A stretch of 64,000 nucleotides of DNA from Symbiodinium natans (taxonomy: Eukaryota; Sar; Dinophyceae; Suessiales; Symbiodiniaceae), in the NCBI GenBank assembly GCA_905221605.1, contig CAJNDS010002145.1:564501-628500 (forward strand), given 5' to 3'. Shown piece after piece: positions 35,473 to 47,405 of the stretch. The notes under the pieces are model-generated. The model had not been told where the DNA came from, searched no databases, and worked only from the letters and a program-made list of their open reading frames with translations. Made by a program: the position numbers and the translations under genes. Position 1 is the stretch's first letter, and every line of letters begins with the position of its first letter.

Positions 35473-36547
35473 ATGGCAAATCTGCAATCCGCCTGGCAAG
35501 TGATACTGCAGGCCTCCGACGCAGAACTGCGCGAGAGCATTTTGCATTTGCCTTCACGGCATCAGCGCCGCATTGCGTTCCTTACACTGCAATGCACCGC
35601 AGCAGGCATGTACCACGCAGAATACTGCGATGCCAGCTGGCGAGATTCGGTCCTCTCGCAATGGGAAGACCTACCGCAATCCGCACACGCAGCTTCTGCA
35701 TACACCGCAACCGTCCCCGACCAGGACCGCGTGCAAGCCCCGCCGCACGAAGAGGAACTGCCCAGTGCGGACGCGGATATGCCATCACCGCCGTGGCCTG
35801 AGACCGCGCAGGCAACTGAGCCACCAACCGCACCTGCGCCCACTGCACCCACTGCAGAAGTGCAGCAGCTGTCTCAGCTGCTTACCACCTTGATTCAGCA
35901 ACAGCAACAGCAACCGCAGCGCCGCAACAGCAGCAACAGCCCCGGCAAGCATGGGCGGACATCCAAGACACCGCGCCGCTGCAGCACCATCCCAAGCAGC
36001 AGCCTCCGGTCAAGAAGCCGCCCCCCAAACTGCCAGACCACATCCCGCGCCCCACCAGGCCAAAACGCCAGCACGCAGCATTTTTCCGCAGGCCTCACCG
36101 CAACCCACGCAGCAGCAACCAAGCACACTCCCGCAAGCATCCCCGCAGCCCGCGCAGCAGCCGCCAACACCGCAAACCGATTCCATGCACAACGGCTACG
36201 ACGTCAGCTTTGGTGTCGGACCGCCCGTTCCACTGCACGACTGCCACAAGCGCCCACCGCTCGGCTTTTTTCCGCAAGGCTGCGAACCCGCGCAATCAGC
36301 CCTCTGCAACCGCAAAATTCTTTTTTCCGCCCAGGGCAGACCCTGGTACCGCAACCCCAAAAAGGGGACACCGCATTGCGCTATCCGTTGCACCGACCCC
36401 GACTGCAGCTACGGCGGAGCCGCGCCCTGCAATTACCCCCTGCCCGTCCCCTTCTGCAACGACACGCGCACGCGCCACACCTGCAGCCAATGCAAAGCAC
36501 TGCGCAATGCGGACCGCGGACTGCCCAGTGTACAGCCGCTTAACTAA
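35473..36547 (+). CDS. Retrotransposon ORF1, Gln/Pro-rich with Cys-rich C-terminal part
   Basis: The ATG at 35473 follows the leader. The first about 150 residues (MANLQSAWQVILQASDAELR onward) are helical-looking and end in a Gln run encoded near 35896-35940. The frame then shifts. The second frame (35951-36547) encodes a Pro/Gln linker and a Cys/His-rich segment with CHKRPPLGFFPQGC, CAIRC, CSYGGAAPCN and CSQC, which looks zinc-binding. A slip in the CAG-rich tract could explain the frame change. It may be a nucleic-acid-binding structural protein; no exact family match. Confidence 0.5.
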
Positions 36548-36846
36548 CACCGCGCGGCGCACTGCACGCGCACCGCTCGCGCACGCACGTCGCACGCCTC
36601 GCATACCGCACACGCCTTGCCTTTTTTGGAAGCATGTCACCCCCTCTGCAATACAGCCTAGAGGCTTACTATGGCTTACTTAGCATAAGTTGCACGCAAA
36701 GAGGGGGTGCGTGCTGCGATCTAGCAGGCCGAGCGCAGCGCAAGGCCGCAGACGCAAAAAAGGAGTTCCGCAGACCGCAAGTGCTGCATTGAGCATGCCC
36801 GCAAGAGCTGCGCTGCATTCCCGCAAGATCCTAAACATGTTTGTAA
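36548..36846. other. Gap between ORF1 and ORF2 of the retrotransposon
   Basis: About 300 bp with stops in all + frames; nothing recognised. Confidence 0.4.
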
Positions 36847-37475
36847 TCCCCAAAACATAACCGCTGCCGCCCAGGTCGACTGCACTTCCTCCTCAACGAC
36901 GACATCGACCGCGCGCGTTCCAGCTCAGCTGCTTTCAGCAAAGCACTGAGCAAACTGCGCACGCCTGTTCAGCACCTTGCACATAAGCCCCCAACACTGC
37001 CAGACACGTACGACTATTCTAACTGCAATAGCCAAACAGCGCATGTCCTGCAGGTGCCTGAACAAGCAAATGCAGCAGCCTCCGACCTGCCCGGCATTTG
37101 CCGCACCGAGCTTACTGCAATCCCCAGCCTGGGAGAGCCAATCTCAGACCGCACCGTCATGCCACCTCCACTACCGCTTAGTACCATTCTCTTTGCACCA
37201 GCACTGCGTTCGGCCCCACGCTATTCTAAATCCCGAGCCTCAACCCCTAGGCGTAGGGTTGTAAACCTGACTCACTGCACGGCCTGGTGGCCCGCGCAAG
37301 CAGCCCGTGCCCGGCCTCCCGCACGCGACCCTAAAGCTATTCCTGCCGACCCAAAGGCTCAACCGCACCATGACCCCATCCAGCGCAGCACTGCGCCTGC
37401 CGCAAACCCTAACCCGAAGCCCCACCCTAAGCCTAAGCCTACACCCAAGAGCTTGTTAAGGCAGGCCCCGCCCAT
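36847..37475 (+). CDS. Retrotransposon ORF2, hypothetical Pro-rich protein
   Basis: One frame is open from just after a stop at 36844 to 37707. Its first part reads GRLHFLLNDDIDRARSSSAA and is followed by Pro-rich sequence. From about 37476 the recombinase frame takes over and the rest of this frame is a shadow. There is no recognisable domain. It could be the N-terminal part of the recombinase protein, joined by a lost frame. Confidence 0.35.
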
Positions 37476-38835
37476 GTGTCCATGCAGGCCACCAGGCGCC
37501 CTCTGGCAGAGCCACCGCCTCCGCACAATCCTGCTCCACAAGCATCAGCCGCTGCAGCAGCCCTTGCTGCGCCTACTGTTAAGCCACATTACCAGCATCG
37601 CATCACAGCCCCGAGCCTTGCTTCGCATCCCGAGGTGTTTACCGCCAGAGCACAACATGCGACTCGCAAACAGCGATCAATCTCTCGCTTTCTGCGTATA
37701 CTGCTAACGATAGGCTGTGCCAGTACGCTTTTTGCCCAACTGCACAACCGCCCAACCTATGAGGCGCACGTTGCACAGACCCTTGTAAAAAACACAGCCA
37801 GCGCCCTAGACCGCTACCTGCGCTGTGTCGAGCAGTTCCTCGACTACCTCAACATGTGGCACTGCAATATAGGCGACTGCGCTTGGCCCTGTGTAGCCGA
37901 TTACCTGCATTCGGCACAGCAAAGCAAGATTTGCGATCGAGCATGCCACCGCACGTCGCCTGTGATGTGCGTTAAAGCCTTGCGCTGGTTCGCAAAGCAC
38001 GCTCAAGTCGAGGGTCTAGCCACCGCAATGTACATGCCCATCATCTCTGCCTACACACTGCGAGATGAGCCGCGCGACCGCCGAGAAGCCATGCCCCTGC
38101 CCATGGCATGCGTCATCGCCTGGGAGCAATGCGTTTGCAACTGCTTGGCACCAGTCGCACTGCGCCTTTGGCTGGGCGCTGCGCTGCTCTGCATACACGC
38201 CAGCATCCGCCTGGGTGACGCGCAACGCGTCGAACGGCGCACCCTCGACCTAAGCAACACCGCACTGCGTGGCATCTGTTAGCAAACAAAGACCTGCAAG
38301 CAAGGGCAGCCATGGGCGGTGCACTTCTTGGGGTTCTCCGGAACCGACGCAAGCACGTCGTGGGTGGTGAGCTGGCTGAAGCTACTGCACCTGTTTCTTG
38401 CAGAGCACCCGCGCAACCGCCCAGACTTCCTCTTCCTGCGTTGCAACATCACAGACGCCCCGCCAGCCCATGCACTGCCGAGCAGCTACCACCACAGCCT
38501 TCGGGTCCTACGCTGGGCCTGCGCAGCACCCTGGTTGCCACCGTCCCAGCAGCTGCTGCATCACGCCGAATCCCTTTCGCTGACTCTGCGCAGCCTCAAG
38601 TCATGCCTCCTATAGCAACCGCAGCCCAGCGGGAACTGCTGAAAGAGAACCGCCTCCTGCAAGGGCATCACCGCGACAGCGCTGCTCTTTACTCGCGCGA
38701 CGACACCATAGCAAGCCTCGGCATCCAGCGAGACATCCGCCAAGCCCTACACGCAGGATGGCGCCCCCAGCGCTCTATGGCAAGACGGGGACAAACCCCA
38801 GTGCCTGAGCCTCCCTTCGTGCTAAGCACTGCATC
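37476..38835 (+). pseudogene. Tyrosine recombinase (integrase) of the retrotransposon, broken
   Basis: This enzyme would integrate the circular element by Tyr-mediated strand exchange. Frame 1 (37476-38282) has a helical N-terminal core-binding-like domain (ASALDRYLRCVEQFLDYLN) and then SIRLGDAQRV with the box-I catalytic Arg at 38208-38210. An in-frame TAG at 38280-38282 interrupts it where a Trp codon (TGG) would suit. The same frame goes on to 38615 with FLGFSGTDASTSWVVSWL and TLRSLKSCLL, the HxxR-like box region but with Arg in place of the first His. After an indel near 38600-38640 another frame gives QGHHRDSAALYSRDD, supplying the last His and the likely nucleophile Tyr (38690-38692). 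Nonsense, frameshift and the missing His argue that this copy is inactive. Confidence 0.75.
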
Positions 38836-39370
38836 TCCACAGCCCTGCCTCTCCGCGCAACAACTCCGCGACCCAGCTCTCGCACGTTTCGTGTCGCGAC
38901 AGGAAATCCTCCACGAGGACGCCAGCAGCCAACGCCAGCCAGAGCCCGCGCAGCCTCACGCAACGCCCAGCCACTCAGTGGACCTGGAAGCCTTGGAAGT
39001 TGAACAAGCCGCCAGGCGCCTACTGCACGAATCTTCCACGGAAGAAGATATGGCCTCCACGGTGGCGTCAGTGCCATCCGCGCAAGAGTCCGAGGACGAG
39101 GCGCTAGCAGAGCCCGCCGCACACAGCACGGGTGTCCGCAACGGAGCCTGGGCCGCAACACACTGCGTGACTGCTCAAAGCTGGGGCCTGTACCTCCAGG
39201 AAAACCGCAACATACACTGCCTGCGCACTGCCTGCGGCGTTCCCATTCGAGCCGGTGCCTTCCTCATCCAAATCTCTTTGCGGCCGCGCTGCCTGCAAGC
39301 GAGCGCGAACAACACCACCTTAGCCAGGAGCCCAGAGTTCCTTGTGCACCGACCTGTAGCCCATTGTTGA
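38836..39370 (+). CDS. C-terminal extension after the recombinase
   Basis: The frame carrying the recombinase's final Tyr stays open to 39370. It encodes an acidic Ser/Glu-rich linker (LHESSTEEDMASTVASVPSA) and a short segment with HCLRTACG and RPRCL that could bind a metal. It is probably the tail of the recombinase polyprotein. No separate function can be assigned. Confidence 0.4.
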
Positions 39371-39529
39371 CACATCCTCATTCCGCAGCCATTTCGGCCC
39401 CTTTCAAAAATCCTGAACCTAGCACAAGTACATGCACACACACTCTCCCAGCTAGCTACTGCAAACTCTCCCCCAGGGCGCAGTAGACATCGACGTTAAG
39501 CGGCCTGCTCAAGCCGCCCCTAAAGAGCA

Positions 39530-40785
39530 ATGGATATCGACTCTGCGCAAGATCTTGAGCTCCTATGCACAGACATGGGCATGCCGCAACGCTTAATGCA
39601 AGCACTGCAAGCCTCAGGCTACCGCACCATTGCAGATCTCGCCTTCAGTCTGCCAGAACAGCACCACCTCGACACGTGGCTTGCAGCTCAGCCACAAGAC
39701 CTCTGGGATGACTTGCAAGTGGAAGACTGCACATGGAGCCCCGTGATCGGCAAGCTCCGCCGTACCCTCACGCGATGCCACACTCTCGCCTCCGGCACAA
39801 GCCCTGCCGTCAGCACTGCAGACGCTGCCCCAGCAGCTAGCGCCGCCCGCAATGCACATATCGCTGAGAATGTGTGGGCCGAGCACGCCCCGCCACGCCT
39901 TACCAACACCGCAGTGCAAACAATGAAGGATACCTTCACTGCAAATTACTCAGGCGAGATACTCGACGGCAACTCTATGCCAAGCATTAGACTGCTCAGC
40001 ATAATTTACCAATGGTTCCGCCCAGGCAATCACCCGCAATGGGTCCCATGGCAACTGCGCTTATCAGAAAAGCAATACCAGGAATTCCTGGTTGCCCGCA
40101 CGGGCAAAACCCTCCGCACAGAAGCACAGCTCATCAGCGCTGCCCTAATCGATGACACGCCCGAGCTCAGCATTGACCCCAACCCTGGCTGAGCAAAATC
40201 CAGCAAGTGTTCCGCAACGCCATTGCACTTTGCGGAGGAGCGCATCTGGCAGCCTTGAAAGAGCTTGACGCAAAGGTATTGGAATATGCAACTGCAAACA
40301 TCCCGCAAGATCTCGGTCTGCGCACTGTCAACATGACAGAACTACTGCAAGCAGACCGCAAGATATGGAGCGAACTCTCATCCATGTGCGCCCGGGGCTG
40401 GTCTTTGGATGATTCCCTGCACGAACTTACGCATATTCGCAGCGATCTGCGCACCCTACTGCAACCCCGGCCCAGACCCCTTAAGCCCCCTAAAGGCAAA
40501 GGCAAAGGCAAGGAAGACAAAGGCAAAGGCAAAGGCAAAGGCAAAACCGCCAAGGGCATCCGCAATGACGCTCTTAAACAGCCACATTCGGGCCAAAGCG
40601 CGCAGGACTTGGCCACAACTAAGGGCGACAAAAAGATCTGCCTGCGCTTCAACAAAGGCAACTGCAACAACCCCAACTGCAAGTTCCTGCACGTGTGCGG
40701 CGTAAAGCTAGGCAACGGTGAGCCCTGCGGCCGAAAGCATGCGGCCTGGCAACACCGCGACGCACCGCCGCCACCCACCACTTGA
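39530..40785 (+). CDS. Gag-like protein with CCCH zinc finger, one frame break
   Basis: The ATG at 39530 opens a 220-residue frame (MDIDSAQDLELLCTDMGMPQ onward, with NSMPSIRLLSIIYQWF and WVPWQLRLSEKQYQEF). It stops at 40192, while the adjacent frame continues as WLSKIQQVFRNAIALCGG to 40785, so an indel near 40180 probably splits one protein. The second part has a Lys-Gly run (40489-40560) and then CLRFNKGNCNNPNCKFLH, a C-x7-C-x4-C-x3-H zinc finger (40639-40692). A basic tail plus zinc finger suggests a Gag-type RNA-binding protein that packages the element's RNA. Confidence 0.65.
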
Positions 40786-41067
40786 CACAGTCCGGGGGCC
40801 TCGGCCGGGGAGACCCCTCCGGACGCAAGCCCATGCCCGGCTCACGTTCCTGCACTCCAACAGGCAGCTGAGCCACCCAACTGCACGCCCTCCATCCCGC
40901 CTGCAGAAACACAGCCCGCGACGCAGCGCATTCACCAACGCCCTGCCGCGCCGCCTGCCCCTGCCCCTGAGTCAATCTCTAGCGATGATTCAGGATCGCA
41001 AGCGAGTTACTACTCCGAGTCTTCAGCATCAGACTCAGATACTTCACCGCCAGAGCCTCAGCCCACA

Positions 41068-41703
41068 ATGCCCCGCCTCTTCCTAGACCTCTTCGCAGGA
41101 AAGCTAGCCCCCTGTCTGCAGCAGCCAAAGAACTGCACCTCGACTGCATCGAGCCCATTGATGCAGCAAGCAATCCACAGCACGACGTGCTCAATGACCT
41201 TCTTCACCATACTGCAACGCCTATGCTGGTCAGGGCTTGTATGCTTCATCTGGTCTGCGCCGCCGTGCTCCGAGTACTCCAGACTGAAATTGCGACAGCC
41301 TGGGCCAAAGCCACTGCGAACGCCGGAGCACATGGAGGGCGTGCCAGGACTGTCCCAGCAAGAACAGCAACGCGTCGACAACAGCGCAGAAATTCACGCG
41401 CGCAGCCGCGCTCTCATTCGCGCCGCCACCGCAAAAGGAGCGGATGGCGGATTCGAACAACCAGTCGACGCCATATCATGGCTGGTGCCAGACAACATCC
41501 AACTGCTCCGCGAGCTAAACGCCACCTGCGCACATGTCGCTGCCTGCGCACACAACCTAGGCCTGGGTAACCTGGGTAGTATGCTGCGCCAGACGAGAAG
41601 TGGCATCTCTTGCAGCAGTATGCACGCATGCGCCAGGCACACACCAGTGCTTGCGCAACAAGCGCGACGCATCGGGAGCTTTCATCAGCTCGCGAAGCGC
41701 TAA
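41068..41703 (+). pseudogene. Methyltransferase domain with C5-cytosine-type motifs
   Basis: MPRLFLDLFAG at 41068-41100 matches the AdoMet-binding motif I of C5 DNA methyltransferases (D.F.G). In an adjacent frame at about 41107-41200, CIEPIDAASNPQHDVL supplies the motif II acidic position. The first frame resumes with SAPPCSEYSRLKL (41254-41292), which holds the PPC catalytic motif IV. EQPVDAISWL (about 41458-41490) occupies the motif VI position, usually ENV. Frame changes show this copy is broken. The C-terminal target-recognition region of host enzymes is not evident. DIRS-type elements commonly carry a methyltransferase, usually described as adenine-type; the PPC motif points here to cytosine-type. 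It may be the N-terminal part of the RT polyprotein. Confidence 0.65.
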
Positions 41704-41744
41704 ATATCCGCATTCTCTGGCCTCCGCATTAATGAAGATAGCGC

Positions 41745-43988
41745 AGCCTTGCCTTACATCAACCGGCCTCCAGAGCATAAGCATACAGCAAGCCCTTTCT
41801 CTACTGCCCTCAGCTATGCCTATGCAACCCCGCATCCTAGTCTGCGACGGGTCCGGGCAAAACAGCACCGCAGACCACTCAATACCGCAACATGACAGGC
41901 GCCTAGACTCTCTGCGCGCAGCCTTCATGTCCTATGTGCAAGATAATAATCTCATGCAGCAACTGGCCTCGCACCTGTCGCAAGCACATAACTCGCATCC
42001 GCTATCTGAAAAGCAACAGCTTGACCTTGCCTGCCTCGCACATGCAGTGGTGCACCCTGGGTGCACCGACACCAATTGCCTCAGCATCCGCGAGGACCAA
42101 CCTTTCCGCCTGCTACTGCAAGCCATTGCTCAGCATATCGATGACCCAGACATCGATCTCACACCCATCTTGCTTGAAGGGGTCCCAACAGGTGCCTTCG
42201 CACAGCTGCCGCCTAGCAAGCAATGGATCCCGAACAGCCTGCAGGACCCGCAAGAGTCCGACCCGCTCCACCTGCAACACTGCGCAGGCAACTGGACTCA
42301 AGCAGAAAGAAACCCAGCAGTCCTGCAAGAACTCATCGACAAAGAACTGCAAGACGGCTATATTGCCTGCTTCGACGGCACAGAGGCAGACGCAAAACTG
42401 CACTGGCCGAAAGGCGCCGCAATTGGCAAGCTTAACGTGGTTCTTGCCCAGGGCCGCGACCCGCGCATGGTCCTAGACAGCACCATTTGCAACTTAAACC
42501 CGCGATGCCACCTGCCCGAACGCGTGCAAATGCCAACTCACCTACACGCACCGCGACCCACCAGGGTACTGGCGCGGCCTCTCACTGGACTTCAAGGCAG
42601 CGCACAAAGCATGCGTTGTACGCAACGACGAAAGAGGCACACTGCTCTTCCGGCACCAGGGCAAATTGTATTACTACAAGGTGTGTCATTTCGGCGCAAA
42701 ATTCAGCAGCTACTGGTGGCAAAGACTAGGCTCTGTCATCCCCCGCACACTGCACCGCCTGCTCAGCCACAGACGGCACCGCAGCTTCCTCTACGTGGAT
42801 GACACAGCGCCGAGTTGGCTTGCCTGACGATCTGCCTTTTCGCTGCAATAAACGCACCAATTAGCTGGCGCAAAACGCAATTGGGTCCCAGAATCACGTG
42901 GTGTGGCTGGACCTTTGACCTTGCAACCGACACACTGCAACTCGTGCAATCCAAGATTGCAAAACTGCTGGAACAACTAGCAACCTTGAGATGCGCTTCT
43001 AAAGTGCACCGCAAAGCTCTCGAAGCCTGCTTGGGCCTCCTTGTCTGGGCGACCACAATGTCCCCGCGCCTGCGCCCATTCCTTGCACCGCTATATAGCG
43101 ACCTGCGTAGCGGAAAGGGCACACTGCACAGCATCCCCGCCATGCAATGGCAACACTTCTACCAGGCACTGGATGAGTACGCAAGAGTGAAAAAACCAGC
43201 AGGTATGTGGCTGCCCCACAACGCACAACTGCTAGAAGTTGGCAATTTAAGCGTAAAGTCTAAAGCAGACGTGCCGCGAGTGCCTAAGAGCAGCCAACGC
43301 ACTTGGGTTCGACTCGCAGATCCTAACCGCAACGAGGTGCACCTGCGCAAGCAGAGCAAGGAAGCACTGCTCTGGTTAGAACAGCTCTTTGAGCATAGCA
43401 ACACCATGCCCCTGCATCAGCCCCAGCTACTGCAGTGCCTCAGCGCCGCAGACGCCGTGGCAGAAGGCAACCAAGTCGGGATAGGGGGCTGGATCTGCAC
43501 CAGCAAGGGTTTTGCATGGTTCAGCGAGTCCTGGACCATGGAAGAAGTGCGCGCAACATGGCCCATGCTAACCGACACTGCACAGCCGTACATAGCCTGC
43601 TTTGAGGTCCTAGCGCAGCTTGCCCTGCTGCAGACTGCGTGGCTACGGCTCCGCTCCACATGCATGACCTTCATCTTGCCTACTGCAAGTGACAACACAG
43701 CCGCAGAGAGCGGCATCAATAAGCTATTCAGCACTACAGAGCCCCTGGCAACGTTTTTAAAACTTGTAGCAGACTGGGCTCACAAGCACGCAGTTCAGCT
43801 GGCGGTCTCGCACCTGGCAGGCGAGAAAAAATGTTTGGGCAGATGAGCTCAGCCGCGACCGCCAAGGCAGATTCGCACACCGCCAGCACGAGCGAGTCCG
43901 CATTTCCCTAACCATGCGATGCTACTGCATCCGCCTGCATCCACCAGACGCATTCTGGGCCGACGCATTATTGGCAGCCTCCGCGTGA
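41745..43988 (+). pseudogene. Reverse transcriptase and RNase H of the retrotransposon, frame-broken
   Basis: The first frame (to 42802) reads LVCDGSGQNSTADHS, then RT entry motifs AIGKLNVVLAQGRDPRMVLD and NLNPRCHLPERVQMP. The next frame (about 42543-42830) has GLSLDFKAAHK, motif A with the catalytic Asp, HFGAKFSSYWWQRL in the motif B position, and FLYVDD with the YVDD catalytic pair at 42792-42803. The third frame (42815-43846) gives APISWRKTQLGPRITWCGW (thumb entry) and the RNase H: SAADAVAEGNQVGIGGW, ACFEVLAQLALL and SDNTAAESG. A 6-A run at 43826-43831 shifts frame; the adjacent frame supplies NVWADELSRDR, the closing RNase H motif, and stops at 43988. Catalytic residues survive but the polyprotein spans at least four frames. 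Confidence 0.8.
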
Positions 43989-44185
43989 GGTAACACTGCG
44001 ACGCAGCGCTCTGGCAAAAAAAAGGAAAGGGGGGAGCATGATGCTGCAGCCAGTATCCGTGTCCGACGGTAGCGCGGACTGCACCAGAGACATTGCACCC
44101 TCCTAGTAATACCAAGGTCGCAGCACCTCCTGAGCGCGGTGGGGGTCTGAGTGGCACACAATCAGGAGTTGCTCCGGGCTAAAGA

Positions 44186-44318
44186 GGGGGCTTACCGTTC
44201 TGTGTAGCTATTGCGTCTTAGTACAGCAATGCACCCTTCACGATCCGGAGCAACACCTGATGAAAAAGAGAGCGACTGCATGGGAGCTCGCATTAGCTAA
44301 GAAGGTAGTAGCCTGAAC
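44186..44318 (+). repeat. Split direct repeat B1
   Basis: From GGGGGCTTACCGTTCTGTG to GTAGTAGCCTGAAC. Nearly identical to B2 except for one base change and about 11 extra bp near 44281. It ends exactly where A2 begins. Confidence 0.85.
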
Positions 44319-44432
44319 GTTGCGTGTGATCTTTTTCTTTTCTTTATACACGCATGTTTTGCTACTGCGTTGTCTTGGCGTTGCAAGTCATATCACCGCA
44401 GGGCTCCGAATGCCCGTGATCTTCGCAAAAGC
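44319..44432 (+). repeat. Split direct repeat A2
   Basis: Starts GTTGCGTGTGATC and matches A1; lacks 22 bp present in A1 after ATCACCGCAGGG, apparently lost between two GGCTCC-like words. Confidence 0.85.
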
Positions 44433-44586
44433 ACCCACCCTGCCCACCCTGTAGCTGCAGGCACAATTCTAGTGAGAGATCGGCGCGCAAAGGCCGGGGC
44501 CGCAGTCCAGCAAAAGCACAGTTGGGCCCAGGTTTCACAGCACAGGACCGCAGTCCAGTGTCCGCAAAAACGGGCCAAAGTTTCAC
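44433..44586 (+). other. A2-B2 spacer
   Basis: About 150 bp, GC-rich. CCGCAGTCCAG is repeated at 44499-44509 and 44549-44559. No coding signal. Confidence 0.5.
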
Positions 44587-44708
44587 GGGGGCTTACCGTT
44601 CTGTGTAGCTATTGCATCTTAGTACAGCAATGCACCCTTCACGATCCGGAGCAACACCTGATGAAAAAGAGAGCGACTGCCATTAGCTAAGAAGGTAGTA
44701 GCCTGAAC
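44587..44708 (+). repeat. Split direct repeat B2 (right terminus)
   Basis: Copy of B1, ending in GCCTGAAC. Its end is taken as the element's 3' boundary; the next bases, CAAGAAGTTCAGGG, lead into unrelated DNA. Confidence 0.85.
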
Positions 44709-44876
44709 CAAGAAGTTCAGGGTTTTAGGGGCCTTGGTTTGGATGGGTACCAGATGCAGTTTGGGTCGACGTGCTGTGGCCCCTACACTTTGGGGTTGAG
44801 GGTTATGGTAGGGCTGCTTTTTTTCTGTGGGAAGGGGCGGGGGTAGGTGAGGAGTTTTGAGGAGTCTCGGGTTTAG

Positions 44877-45233
44877 GTGTTTGTGGATTGCTGGCGATCC
44901 GGATTCGGAAGTGACAATGGCGCAGCAAGAATGAACGCGCCCAGGCGCGACGTGCAGGTAGAGTTGCAGCGCTTCAGCGATGCCACAGAGGCGCTCTGGC
45001 ATTCTTGGTTCACACTTGGCATTGAAGAGGAGGAAGTCCCTCGGGATGCTTCGAAAATGCTTCCTGAAGCTTCGGATGAAGTCATTTATTGGGACAGATT
45101 GGGGCTTGGGTGGGCCATTGGGGTCCCTTCTCACTGTGAGGCACGGTTCGAGGAGCTGCTGGCGGCCACGGAGGCCGGATCAGTCTCTGCGAAATCTAGG
45201 GCGATTGACAAAGCATTTCTCATGGTCCCTTGA
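44877..45233 (+). CDS. Hypothetical frame, 118 residues
   Basis: The frame has a plausible soluble-protein composition: FSDATEALWHSWFTLGIEEE, PEASDEVIYWDRLGLGWAIG. I recognise no family. It sits between the retrotransposon and the microsatellite field and may be an exon or a gene fragment. The TTG-like start is not convincing; an ATG is available at 44931. Confidence 0.3.
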   Translation: MFVDCWRSGFGSDNGAARMNAPRRDVQVELQRFSDATEALWHSWFTLGIEEEEVPRDASKMLPEASDEVIYWDRLGLGWAIGVPSHCEARFEELLAATEAGSVSAKSRAIDKAFLMVP

Positions 45234-45276
45234 GCCCTGATCCATGAGGTCTCAACGTCTCCGTCTGATATCGTGC

Positions 45277-47405
<2,129 letters not shown>

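Larger units (their letters stand above)
34478..44708 (+). mobile_element. DIRS/Ngaro-like tyrosine-recombinase retrotransposon with methyltransferase
   Basis: This is a 10.2-kb element bounded by split direct repeats. A1 (34478-34616) is repeated as A2 (44319-44432). B1 (44186-44318) is repeated as B2 (44587-44708). B1 abuts A2, giving A1-genes-B1-A2-B2, the terminal arrangement known for Ngaro/PAT-type elements, which integrate a circular DNA with a tyrosine recombinase rather than a DDE integrase. Genes on the + strand run: Cys-rich ORF1, ORF2, tyrosine recombinase, Gag-like CCCH protein, methyltransferase, RT, RNase H. Composition differs from the flanks, with GC-rich, frequent CTGCA and CCGCA words. 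Frame breaks in the recombinase, Gag, methyltransferase, RT and RNase H suggest a dead copy. Absence of a clear target-site duplication fits the class. Confidence 0.85.

Noticed and set aside
35562-36640. Minus-strand frames of 60-114 residues opposite ORF1
   Set aside because: GC-rich antisense shadows without domains.
43290-43330. tRNA-like GGGTTCGACTC box
   Set aside because: It lies in the RNase H/RT frame and no cloverleaf or A box could be assembled around it.
34478-44432. Ordinary LTR retrotransposon
   Set aside because: The A repeat is only about 114-139 bp, is followed by a second separate repeat pair (B1/B2), and the element encodes a tyrosine recombinase with no sign of a DDE integrase or protease.
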